Source of the DNA: CATOSP01 sp965237775
GTDB lineage: Bacteria; Chloroflexota; Dehalococcoidia; Lucifugimonadales; UBA3495
Length of the DNA: 64,000 nucleotides
Direction of reading: 5' to 3'
Assembly (NCBI GenBank): GCA_965237775.1
Contig: OZ250155.1
Location: forward strand, 1-64,000
A program made the translations under genes and the position numbers. Below the pieces are notes generated by a model. It made no database searches. It was not told the origin of the DNA and was given only the letters and a program-made list of their open reading frames with translations. Positions 51,154 to 58,508 of the stretch are shown here, piece after piece. Position 1 is the stretch's first letter, and each line of letters opens with the position of its first letter.

Positions 51154-52368
51154 GTGAACATGGGGGAAATGGCAGTGGCCGCAGGGTTGACCGACAGGCG
51201 AGCAAGGACGATTAAGAAACCTGGGGAGTACTCCGACGGCAGCGGCTTGTATCTCCGGATCGACACCAAAGGGGGTAAGCGGTGGGTCCAGCGGATTAAA
51301 GTCAAGAACGGGCCCTTGCGTCACCTCGGCTTGGGGGCGTTTCCGGTGATCACGCTCGCGGAGGCCCGAGAGACTGCCTTGGCCAACCGGAAGATGGCCC
51401 GCCTCGGCATCGACCCGTTGGAGACTCAGAAGCAGGCTCGCGAGGAACAGGAGCGGGCCGAGTCCGTTGTCAACTTTTCCGAGGCCGCCGAACGGGTGAT
51501 AGCGTTGCGGCGGCCAAGCTGGAAGAACACCAAACATGCCGCGCAATGGGCATCTACTCTTCGGACCTATGCGTTTCCGGCAATCGGGGATCTGCCGGTC
51601 GGAGAGGTTACGAACGCGGATGTCCTGAAGCTCTTGGAGCCGATCTGGACTGCCAAGCCCGAGACGGCCCGGCGCGTGCGCCAGCGCACAAAGACAGTCT
51701 TGGACTGGGCGATTGCCCAGGGTTATCGCAACGACAACCCGGCAGGAGAGTCACTGAACGCAGTGCTCCCCAGGTTGCCGCGTACGAAATCACATCACCC
51801 GGCCCTCCACTACTCCCAGGTGGCGGGCGCCATAAGCCGGGTCTACGAATCTGATGCCGAGCTTGTCACCAAGTTGTCGTTCGAGTTCTTGGTGCTGACG
51901 GTCACGCGGTCCAACAATGTCCGGGGAGCTGAATGGAGGGAAGTGGATATGGACTCCCGGACCTGGACCATACCTGCGGCGCGGATGAAGGGGACGGAGA
52001 TGACGGCCGGGGAACACCGGGTCCCGCTGTCCGATAGGGCTATGGGAGTGCTGGCAGAAGCGCAGGCCCTCTGGTCCGATTCGGAGTGGATTTTCCCGGG
52101 TCCCCGTTCTGGACGCCCATTGTCGGACTCGACCCATAGCACCTTGCTACGAGACTTGGGCGTACCGGCGGTTCCCCACGGGTTTCGCTCTAGCTTTAAG
52201 GACTGGTGCATCGAACAGACGGATACACCCTGGGCGGTGGGTGAAGCGGCGCTTGCCCACACTCTTGGCAACTCCACCGAAGTGGCCTACGCAAGGAGCG
52301 ACCTGTTCGACCGGCGGCGCCAACTGATGGACGAGTGGGCGGCCTACTTGGTGGCCCGCCGCGCCTAG
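51154..52368 (+). CDS. int: P4-type tyrosine integrase, second copy
   Basis: 404 residues (GTG start; ATG two codons later possible). DUF4102 arm-binding domain: YSDGSGLYLRIDTKGGKRWV. Catalytic core: LTVTRSNNVRGAEWREVD (Arg), HGFRSSFKDWCIEQTDTPWA and LAHTLGNSTEVAYARSDLFD (His, Tyr). It is clearly paralogous to the integrase at 12.1-13.3 kb, with long identical stretches in the C-terminal half, and both sit next to the same tRNA-Ser 3'-end sequence. It looks intact. Confidence 0.93.
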   Translation: MNMGEMAVAAGLTDRRARTIKKPGEYSDGSGLYLRIDTKGGKRWVQRIKVKNGPLRHLGLGAFPVITLAEARETALANRKMARLGIDPLETQKQAREEQERAESVVNFSEAAERVIALRRPSWKNTKHAAQWASTLRTYAFPAIGDLPVGEVTNADVLKLLEPIWTAKPETARRVRQRTKTVLDWAIAQGYRNDNPAGESLNAVLPRLPRTKSHHPALHYSQVAGAISRVYESDAELVTKLSFEFLVLTVTRSNNVRGAEWREVDMDSRTWTIPAARMKGTEMTAGEHRVPLSDRAMGVLAEAQALWSDSEWIFPGPRSGRPLSDSTHSTLLRDLGVPAVPHGFRSSFKDWCIEQTDTPWAVGEAALAHTLGNSTEVAYARSDLFDRRRQLMDEWAAYLVARRA

Positions 52369-52632
52369 ATGCTGGACCACTATACGGCGACGATGGACAC
52401 CCAGGAAGGAGCGATCGAGGCGTTCCGGGGGGGTCAAGTCGTTTGGGGGTTAGATTCTCGGCACACCTTCGCGGTCAGCGTAATCGAGGCCGACGTGGCG
52501 CTGCCCGCGCTCCAGGGCATGGGCGGATGGAAGCACTTGCCCTGGACCTATCTGGCCACCCTGGGGGATAGGGCAGCGAAGGCAGCCCACCAGAGGGTGT
52601 CGCCCGCGGACGGGCTGGCGGGGAAGAGATAA
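52369..52632 (+). CDS. Hypothetical ORF directly after the integrase
   Basis: 87 residues starting at the base after the integrase TAG (TAG-ATG). FAVSVIEADVALPALQGMGG is protein-like, but no family is recognised. A copy of part of its 5' DNA (52411-52455) recurs about 1 kb downstream without coding context, so its reality is uncertain. Confidence 0.3.
   Translation: MLDHYTATMDTQEGAIEAFRGGQVVWGLDSRHTFAVSVIEADVALPALQGMGGWKHLPWTYLATLGDRAAKAAHQRVSPADGLAGKR
52411..52455 (+). repeat. Direct repeat near integrase, copy 1
   Basis: Shares GAGGCGTTCCGGGGG and CGTTTGGGGG with 53434-53478; about 38 of 44 bases match. Confidence 0.55.
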
Positions 52633-52734
52633 CTGACCGGCTACGAAAGGCTCGGGGTATCGTCCAACGGCCAGCAGGCACTATTCGAGGGAGAATTGGA
52701 TGTAGATGTCGAACGAACAGATAGGAAATGTAAA

Positions 52735-52860
52735 ATGATAGACCAAAACCAAGAAAAACCGAAGCCTGAAAAGCCGCCCGCCAGACCGCCGATTCCCCCG
52801 CTGCCAACTCCGGAGCCGAGACGCTATTCTGAGCCGAAGAGGCCGGAAACCAAGAGCTGA
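52735..52860 (+). CDS. Proline-rich microprotein ORF
   Basis: 41 residues (MIDQNQEKPKPEKPPARPPI, later PEPRRYSEPKRPETKS) with an AGGAA box seven bases before the ATG. Very rich in Pro, Lys and Glu. It overlaps the antisense C-terminal extension of the gene at 52824, so at most one is real in the shared bases. Confidence 0.3.
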   Translation: MIDQNQEKPKPEKPPARPPIPPLPTPEPRRYSEPKRPETKS

Positions 52861-53339
52861 AACAGAGCTACCCAGTCGAACTTCGGTCCGAATACAACCA
52901 CCGCCAGCATGACGGCTTCGACGGTCAGAAATCGTACTGCCCACTGAAGCATGTTGGCCTTGTGAGTTAGCTGCCTTTCGTTCCGCGCGTTAGCATCGCC
53001 CGTTGCCTGCCCAGCCTAAGACATGAGGCTATCTTCCTCGTAGTTGGGGAGTTGTTCGTAGAGGGTGGCAAGGGGCGGTGATGTCTGAAAGTCCTGAACC
53101 TGAAGAACGCGGAGTGCATGGGCAGCGGAAAGAAGAAAAGCGAATCCCATCAGGATAACGGGAAGCAGTAGCCACCCGCTCCATTCATCACCGTTCCAAC
53201 CAGCTAGACCTGCAAATCCAATCAGGGCTGCACTGAGTCCCAGCGATGCACTTCCCTTGATTTCTAACTGCGACTTTCTCGTCTCTTGCTCTACCGCATA
53301 GGACCTGGCCAACTGAAAGTAAAGTTCGTACTTCGTCAT
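52824..53339 (-). pseudogene. Membrane effector of the 2TM/Pycsar type, interrupted by TAG
   Basis: 107 codons from MTKYELYFQLARSYAVEQET give a helical start and two membrane helices (SAALIGFAGLAGW and WSGWLLLPVILMGFAFLLSA). The frame meets TAG at 53016-53018. It then continues AGQATGDANARNERQLTHKA and NMLQWAVRFLTVEAVMLAVV to a stop at 52824. The joined ~171 residues fit the small membrane-effector family linked to nucleotide-signalling phage defence (Pycsar, CBASS). No cyclase gene is nearby. Confidence 0.65.
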
Positions 53340-53706
53340 CGCTCACCTCTATCTAAATTTTACAATCCTGGGTTGGAAAGGTCGATGGGAGGCGGACCGT
53401 TCTAATCAATCCCAAGGGAGAAGGTTAACGGCTGCGATGGAGGCGTTCCGGGGGTCCAAGCCGTTTGGGGGGTGAGACAATTTAGGGTGAAAGAGTCTCA
53501 GGCGGTTTCCCAAAGTCGACTGCTACCAGTGCCGTAGCCCATCTTTGTCTCTCTATTGGGTAACGAGCCTGTGATTCTTTTGTGCCAAATAGCAGACGAG
53601 CAGAAGATTGGTGTCATCCATGGGGGTACGAGTTCTGATTCACGTGAACGACCATATGCTTGGGTTGGATCGTTTGACTGTTGGTCTCCTCGTGAATCGA
53701 GGTCGC
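53340..53706. other. Intergenic with second copy of the direct repeat
   Basis: No gene seen apart from the repeat at 53434-53478. Confidence 0.4.
53434..53478 (+). repeat. Direct repeat near integrase, copy 2
   Basis: See 52411-52455. The two copies enclose ~1 kb holding the broken membrane effector and the microprotein ORF. Confidence 0.55.
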
Positions 53707-54198
53707 TTATGGCATAAGAAGGGGTTCGATCGTCCTAGGATGCTCAACCGTCAACCCGACTAACGCACCAGCACGTAACAGCCGATCGTCGTAAGTGTGA
53801 ACCGCTTCCAGTTCGAGACCCCGTTGGGTCAGCCATTCTGCCGTAGCCAGATGGGTGGCGTCATAAGGCCTAATACTTCTACCACCCGCCATGGCGCGTC
53901 TCATCAGCGATCTGGCCATATTTCCGATTCCGTCGTGAAACTCGACGACCGTAATCCCCGGTTCACTCCATAGGCCATCAATCAGTTCTTCAATCTCAGA
54001 GCTAAGGGTTTGCGACTCCCTTTCGGAAGCGGCAAAAGCCACCTCAACTTTAGCAAGGGAAGACGTGTATATCCTAGTCCGACCTCTTGACATAGATTGA
54101 AGGATGGCTTCCAAAACAGGCAGCCGCTCCGGGTTTTCCTCGACATACGAGAGAAAGACGCAGGAGTCCCAATACAGGAGCCGATTTTCCCTAGGCAT
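53707..54198 (-). CDS. PIN-domain ribonuclease (VapC-like toxin)
   Basis: 163 residues. The four acidic PIN positions are visible: YWDSCVFLSYVEE (Asp ~11), SLAKVEVAFAASER (Glu ~52), IRPYDATHLATAEWL (Asp ~116) and VHTYDDRLLRAGA (Asp ~138). It should cleave RNA in the cytosol. Its start overlaps the preceding 245-residue gene by eight bases, so the two are coupled. No VapB-type (AbrB, RHH) antitoxin is present, which makes the large partner the candidate antidote. Confidence 0.85.
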   Translation of the reverse strand: MPRENRLLYWDSCVFLSYVEENPERLPVLEAILQSMSRGRTRIYTSSLAKVEVAFAASERESQTLSSEIEELIDGLWSEPGITVVEFHDGIGNMARSLMRRAMAGGRSIRPYDATHLATAEWLTQRGLELEAVHTYDDRLLRAGALVGLTVEHPRTIEPLLMP

Positions 54199-54928
54199 CG
54201 CGCAAACGCCGGATCACGTCCTCGGGCAATGTGTCTCCAGGTTGCCGGTGAATGGCTCCCCTAGCCTTTCGGTACGACCCAGGAGCAACGTCCTCAAGGA
54301 CCTCCACGTCTAAAAGGTGTCTGACAGCGACAGGGCGAAACGAATGGGGGTCCCGACTAACGGTTCCACTTACTCTTGCCCTTCGGTCCCATGCTTCGAA
54401 CATCAGGTCTTCCTGACCCGGCTGAAGGTAGCAAGGGACCGCTTGGTCGTGGATAGAGTCGAATATTACGAAACGAAGACTCCCTCTGTTGCTCAGGGTT
54501 TGAACACGCCCTGTCACGGCGCCGATGCTAACCGAGAGTCGAAGACGTGCTGGGGTTACCCCGTTGGACGAGACGGTGTAATCACGCTCCGCAACTTGAA
54601 GCATAACGTATTCGATTGAACCCGCTAACCTCCTGATCTCTTGGGCAGACCTATTGACATCCGGGCTAAAGTCCAAGGGGCGTTGCTGTTCGAGGGCTTC
54701 ACCAACGGCGCCATAGTTGGCGACCACGGCGTCCACATCGCCTATGTCTTCGGCTTCGCCTCTGAGCGTGGCCGTCGCGCTTCCGACTTGAAGGTCTTGG
54801 ACAACCCACTTCACCTGCTTGTCACTACTAAGGTCACGGACCAAATTGCGAAACAACCGAATCCCTCGGAGGAATTCGGAGACTTCTAATTCACCACCTA
54901 GCACGATTGTGACAGTGTCGTCGGCCAT
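54191..54928 (-). CDS. Conserved-looking partner of the PIN protein, unknown family
   Basis: 245 residues starting MADDTVTIVLGGELEVSEFL. It looks like a soluble alpha/beta protein with a regular beta region in the second half (RLRLSVSIGAVTGRVQTLSN, LMFEAWDRRARVSGTVSRDP). The C-terminal segment (GAIHRQPGDTLPEDVIRRLR) resembles the short peptide by which antitoxins wrap PIN toxins. It precedes and overlaps the PIN gene, the order expected of an antitoxin. I do not recognise the N-terminal domain; pairing with PIN is the only clue to its role. Confidence 0.7.
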   Translation of the reverse strand: MADDTVTIVLGGELEVSEFLRGIRLFRNLVRDLSSDKQVKWVVQDLQVGSATATLRGEAEDIGDVDAVVANYGAVGEALEQQRPLDFSPDVNRSAQEIRRLAGSIEYVMLQVAERDYTVSSNGVTPARLRLSVSIGAVTGRVQTLSNRGSLRFVIFDSIHDQAVPCYLQPGQEDLMFEAWDRRARVSGTVSRDPHSFRPVAVRHLLDVEVLEDVAPGSYRKARGAIHRQPGDTLPEDVIRRLRDA

Positions 54929-55131
54929 TATGCTAACCTGAAATCAGCAGCTTCCAGCAGCTTGTTGGACTATAAGAGCGCTCGGAATGCCTGTCAACGC
55001 AGACACATCTAGGTAGATTTCATTATCCCATCACACCGAGGGCGACATAATGCAGCTCGACCTTCGGTGCGACAAAGTGGAGTTTGTCAGGGAGACCGTT
55101 GGTTTCGCTAGCCGAATGGGAATCACCCCAT

Positions 55132-55497
55132 CTACCGGTTGTTCCCCGCCTTCTTGTTCCCGGGCGACTTCCCCTTCTTAGGCGGCTTCGTGACTAGTGG
55201 CTCCGTCTGCACCGGCGGCTCCCAGTCATCGGTCTGGGCTTCAACTGATTCCTCCTCTTCCTCTCCACCGGGCAGCAGGTCCTGGAACTCATCGCTACAG
55301 AAGTCGCAGTCGGCGGAGCTCAAAAGGCGGTCCTGGGGGTCCTCGGGGCTGTCGCAGGGGATTTCGCCGCCGCAGGAGATGCACTGGTGAGCGTGGGTGG
55401 TTTCGCTCCGGTACAGCAAGGCTCTCTGAACTGGTTCCATTGACCAACTCTGTTTAACCCTAGTGTATTCGCGGAGGTAGGGAAACGAAATCGGCAA
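55132..55497 (-). CDS. Small zinc-ribbon-like protein
   Basis: Up to 121 residues; a start at MEPVQRALLYRSETTHAHQC (55440) is more likely. CISCGGEIPC and CDFCSDEF make one zinc site (CxxC...CxxC), followed by an acidic stretch (GGEEEEESVEAQTDDWEPPV) and a Lys/Pro-rich tail. No ribosome site is clear. Unknown function. Confidence 0.55.
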   Translation of the reverse strand: MPISFPYLREYTRVKQSWSMEPVQRALLYRSETTHAHQCISCGGEIPCDSPEDPQDRLLSSADCDFCSDEFQDLLPGGEEEEESVEAQTDDWEPPVQTEPLVTKPPKKGKSPGNKKAGNNR

Positions 55498-55514
55498 GTG
55501 TCAGTGGGGGAGCC

Positions 55515-55576
55515 TAAAACGGAAAGGCCCAGGCCGAAACCCGGGCGAAATACCGTGCCGGTGCGACCACACCGGC
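55515..55576. other. Hairpins, probable terminator or leader structure
   Basis: Includes the perfect stem GCCGGTG-CGACCA-CACCGGC (55557-55576) and a CCCAGGCC/CCCGGG foldback before it. It separates the zinc-ribbon gene from the XRE-ImmA promoter region. Confidence 0.4.
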
Positions 55577-55645
55577 GACCCTCACCGACAAATGTCTCAC
55601 TTCACAGTTTAAGGCAAAAATGACGGGAAATTAACAATCGAAACG

Positions 55646-55726
55646 TTGTCAATTTTATTGTCATTTTTTGCATACCAATGTTTTTGTCATTTTGTGCACC
55701 CTTTTGTTACCTATGCCTGTTATAAT
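55646..55726 (+). promoter_or_regulatory. AT-rich promoter with tandem TTGTCA boxes and extended -10
   Basis: TTGTCATTTTTTGCA at 55658-55672 and TTGTCATTTTGTGCA at 55684-55698 are direct repeats 26 bases apart. A degenerate third, TTGTCAATTTTATTG, is at 55646. They precede TGTTATAAT (extended -10, TATAAT at 55721-55726), and no good -35 is present. The boxes are natural operators for the XRE regulator encoded downstream. Confidence 0.65.
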
Positions 55727-55752
55727 GCCATAACCAACTGAAGAGGTGCATC

Positions 55753-56337
55753 ATGGAAGAGCATCTTATAACTTTGCCAAGGGCCCAGAACCTTCTTGCC
55801 TCGAAAATCCCCTCCTTTGTGAGTGCTTTGGGGATGACCATGAAGACTTGGACTGCTAGCCCTCCTGTGTTCCACCAACTTTTGGATGAGTCTGCCAGGG
55901 CGACAGTCATGCACCGATTTTGGTATGGTTTCGTAGAACAAAATCTGCGGCAGGACTCAGATGTCGAGTTTAAGTCCTCCCTCGGTCAGCGATTTTTGGT
56001 GGTCTCCGGAAAGGTTGTGGTGAGGTTTAAACTCGTTGACCGGTATTATCTGTCCAAGAATTATCCGACCAAACGATCGTTGGCATGGAAGCGCCAGGAC
56101 CACCTGCGGGGTATTCCCCCGGCGAGTAGGGTGGAGTTCGGTTACATTCCTGATATAACCGGCACGGTCCTTGTTCGGGCTTGTATGCTCTTGCGTTTGG
56201 GCAACGATATCCTCTGGGTCTGGCAGGTGTTGGGTGAGAGAGACAATTCTTTCTTCTCGGCCACCCCTGTGGAGGGCACTGATCTGTTTGACCGACAAGT
56301 TTTCGCTTACGACGATTATTCGGCGTCCTTGGTGTAA
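55753..56337 (+). CDS. Hypothetical first gene of an XRE-ImmA operon
   Basis: 194 residues. Helical N-terminus (RAQNLLASKIPSFVSALG), then a beta-rich region (KVVVRFKLVDRYYLSKNYPT; RVEFGYIPDITGTVLVRACM). No signal or membrane helix, no recognised catalytic motif. Two bases separate its stop from the next gene. Proteins of this size that precede XRE-ImmA proteins are candidate toxins or regulated effectors; that role is inferred from context only. GC content is lower than the window average. Confidence 0.7.
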   Translation: MEEHLITLPRAQNLLASKIPSFVSALGMTMKTWTASPPVFHQLLDESARATVMHRFWYGFVEQNLRQDSDVEFKSSLGQRFLVVSGKVVVRFKLVDRYYLSKNYPTKRSLAWKRQDHLRGIPPASRVEFGYIPDITGTVLVRACMLLRLGNDILWVWQVLGERDNSFFSATPVEGTDLFDRQVFAYDDYSASLV

Positions 56338-56339
56338 AC

Positions 56340-57446
56340 GTGATGACGAGCCGTAATGCTGTGAATCCTGAAATGATTCGGTTGGCCCGATTGTCTCGCG
56401 GCAAGTCCCAAGCTCAACTTGCCTCGTTGATTGGTGTTCCTTCATCTGAGGTATCCCGGTTCGAATCCGGGATTAGGGCCGTTACCGATTCCTTGATGTT
56501 GAGGATTGTGGGCGCTTTGGGATATCCCATCAGTTTCTTTACGAGATATCCTCGTTTGGAAGGGCCTGGAGCGGACGTGACATTCCACAGGAAACGAAAG
56601 AGCGTTAGCAATACCAGGTTGAATCAAATTTACGCTTTGGCGGACATCCGCCGTCTGGAGTTGGAGAAACTCTTAGAATTTTGCCCTCAAGAGGTGACAG
56701 TTCCTGATTATCCAGTTGATCTATTTGATGACGATCCTACGAAGATTGCCCGCTCTGTCCGAGCGGCAATGAGGGTTCCGCCTGGTCCTATCTTCAATGT
56801 GACCAAGATTCTTGAGCAAGTTGGCTGTGTGGTTGTGACTCACGATTTTGGCACACGTCAGGTTGATGGTTTCAGCCGGCGGCCCTTGATGGGTCCGCCC
56901 TTTTTTCACATGAATGCTGGGCTTCCGCCGGACCGATGGCGTTGGACTCTGGCTCACGAGTTGGGTCATGTGGTGATGCACCCGGACCCTTTGGTGTCTC
57001 CAAAGGTAGTTGAGCAGCAGGCAGACCAGTTTGCCGGGGAATTCTTAGCGCCGGCGGCAGAGTTGCAGCCCGTGCTGTTTAACCTGAGTTTCCAACGGTT
57101 GGCTGGTTTGAAACTTGAGTGGAAGATTTCCATGCAGGCGTTGGTAATGCGGGCATACCAGTTGGGGACAATCACTGACCGTCAACGTGTCAGTATGTTC
57201 TCTCGGTTATCGAAAGCAGGATACAGAGTTCGGGAACCTTCGACTTTGGACCCTCCCCTGGAGCCACCGGAGCGCCTTTTTCAATTGTCCAAGTTGTATA
57301 TGTCGCGGCTTGGGTATAGCCGTTCGGAACTCATGGATTTCCTTGCTATCGGTGATCTGGACTTCCAAGTTTACTACCATGATCCGAGGGATGTTCTCCC
57401 AGGGTTGGAAAGCGACGATGAGTGGTCTATTCCCGGAGTCGGCTAG
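56340..57446 (+). CDS. XRE-family regulator with ImmA/IrrE metallopeptidase domain
   Basis: 368 residues. Residues ~8-65 are a lambda-repressor-like helix-turn-helix (LARLSRGKSQAQLASLIGVP, then SSEVSRFESGIRAV). Residues ~170-330 are an IrrE-N-like zinc protease with the H-E-x-x-H motif in WTLAHELGHVVMHPDP and the downstream EQQADQFAGEFLAPAAELQ that supplies the third ligand. In ImmA/ICEBs1 and related systems the protease cleaves a repressor to trigger excision or derepression. Here both functions are in one chain. It probably binds the TTGTCA boxes upstream and controls its own operon. Confidence 0.9.
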   Translation: MMTSRNAVNPEMIRLARLSRGKSQAQLASLIGVPSSEVSRFESGIRAVTDSLMLRIVGALGYPISFFTRYPRLEGPGADVTFHRKRKSVSNTRLNQIYALADIRRLELEKLLEFCPQEVTVPDYPVDLFDDDPTKIARSVRAAMRVPPGPIFNVTKILEQVGCVVVTHDFGTRQVDGFSRRPLMGPPFFHMNAGLPPDRWRWTLAHELGHVVMHPDPLVSPKVVEQQADQFAGEFLAPAAELQPVLFNLSFQRLAGLKLEWKISMQALVMRAYQLGTITDRQRVSMFSRLSKAGYRVREPSTLDPPLEPPERLFQLSKLYMSRLGYSRSELMDFLAIGDLDFQVYYHDPRDVLPGLESDDEWSIPGVG

Positions 57447-57496
57447 GCCGTTGTCTGGACCAAAATAATTGGACGACATCATCTAGGGAAAGTGGA

Positions 57497-57693
57497 CTAC
57501 AAGAAACCCAACTCCCCCGGCAGCGGGAGCATCGCCCCGGCGCCAATGAACGCCCCGGCGATGAACTCGCCCCACTGGATGAAACTCCAGTCCTGAATCC
57601 GGGACGCCGTGTACCAAGGCGCTGAGAACGGACCCGGGGGCTCAGTCGGTGCTCCAGCCGTCCGTGAGCGTCAGAGAGTGTGTAGGTTTGCAA
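57497..57693 (-). pseudogene. Possible small tail-end phage protein, frame unclear
   Basis: A TTG start behind GGAGGAGG gives LQTYTLSDAHGRLEHRLSP. In the next frame the more protein-like sequence TEPPGPFSAPWYTASRIQDW and IQWGEFIAGAFIGAGAMLPL runs to TAG at 57497. The two would need one frameshift near 57650. Listed because phage genes are otherwise tightly packed here. Confidence 0.3.
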
Positions 57694-57706
57694 GGGTTCC
57701 TCCTCC

Positions 57707-57982
57707 CTACCAGGCCCCGAACAGCCGCCCCAGGCTCCAGCTACCCCCGCTGGCCGCGCTGAGGATGCCGACGAGCCAGGGAAGCGACAAGAACCCGGCG
57801 AACTTAACGCGCTTGTTCCGCACCGAGACGGTGATCCCGCCGTTGGCGTTCTCCAAGTAGACTTCCAACTTGGCCACCTGGACCGTTAGCTTCTGCAGCG
57901 TCTCCGCGATCTCCTTGCGCTCCTCCCGTTCCTGCTGGGAAAGCTGCTCCAGGGCTGCTACCCGTTCATCTAGTGTGGTCAT
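57707..57982 (-). CDS. Small coiled-coil protein with C-terminal hydrophobic segment (XhlA/holin-like)
   Basis: 91 residues. Heptads in MTTLDERVAALEQLSQQERE and LQKLTVQVAKLEVYLENANG are followed by a hydrophobic end (GFLSLPWLVGILSAASGGSW). This layout is that of haemolysin XhlA-like proteins near phage lysis genes. It lies at the downstream end of the tail operon. No endolysin was found. Confidence 0.5.
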   Translation of the reverse strand: MTTLDERVAALEQLSQQEREERKEIAETLQKLTVQVAKLEVYLENANGGITVSVRNKRVKFAGFLSLPWLVGILSAASGGSWSLGRLFGAW

Positions 57983-57986
57983 TGGC

Positions 57987-58508
57987 CTAGACTTGCCAGC
58001 CTTCGAATTTGAACGTGCCCAGAGCTAGGGTTTGTTCTGCATCGCTGTGGTTCCAGGCGGCAAATCGAACCAGCACGACGGTGAGGCCATCTTTGTCAAA
58101 GTCAAGGTCGGAAACACCTCCTCTCACAGCCGATGTTTCGTGATTTGCATTTGATACCCAACTGGCGTCAGACATTTGAAATGCGACTTCGCACACCACA
58201 TCGTTCTGTTTCGCTGGCAGCTCCCACGACGTTGGGATGATGGAGTGGTAGCCATTAGCAAGGGAGAAATCTGCAAGCAAGTGCCAGCCCGATGCGTAGG
58301 TAATGGAGGCCGGTGTAAGCTCCTTGTGGAAGTTGGCTGCCAAGCCTTGAGTGGCCGTCACTAAGTAACCGCCGCTGGACTGCACTCCGTCTGCCAGGAG
58401 CGATGCCATCTTCCGGTTGCGCGTGCCCCACTGGTCCTGCCAGCGTTCTATGCGTTTCACCCGGGCCGCCAGTTCAGCGAATTGGTCCACGAAGTCTCTT
58501 TCACGCAT
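57987..58508 (-). CDS. Hypothetical phage tail-region protein
   Basis: 173 residues. N-terminal helix (DQFAELAARVKRIERWQDQW), then a beta-rich jelly-roll-like body (SITYASGWHLLADFSLANGY, DGLTVVLVRFAAWNHSD). Its start overlaps the stop of the next gene upstream. Position after the tail-tip gene suggests a tail fibre, receptor-binding or baseplate accessory protein; no family recognised. Confidence 0.6.
   Translation of the reverse strand: MRERDFVDQFAELAARVKRIERWQDQWGTRNRKMASLLADGVQSSGGYLVTATQGLAANFHKELTPASITYASGWHLLADFSLANGYHSIIPTSWELPAKQNDVVCEVAFQMSDASWVSNANHETSAVRGGVSDLDFDKDGLTVVLVRFAAWNHSDAEQTLALGTFKFEGWQV

Noticed and set aside
35..53018. TAG recoded as an amino acid in this organism
   Set aside because: Many sound genes here end in TAG at the right place (amt before a terminator, UMF1, integrases, DUF262 gene, IS1182), so TAG works as a stop.
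55704..55726. TTGTTA as the -35 box of the XRE-ImmA promoter
   Set aside because: Spacing to TATAAT is only 11 bases; an extended -10 (TGTTATAAT) explains the promoter better.
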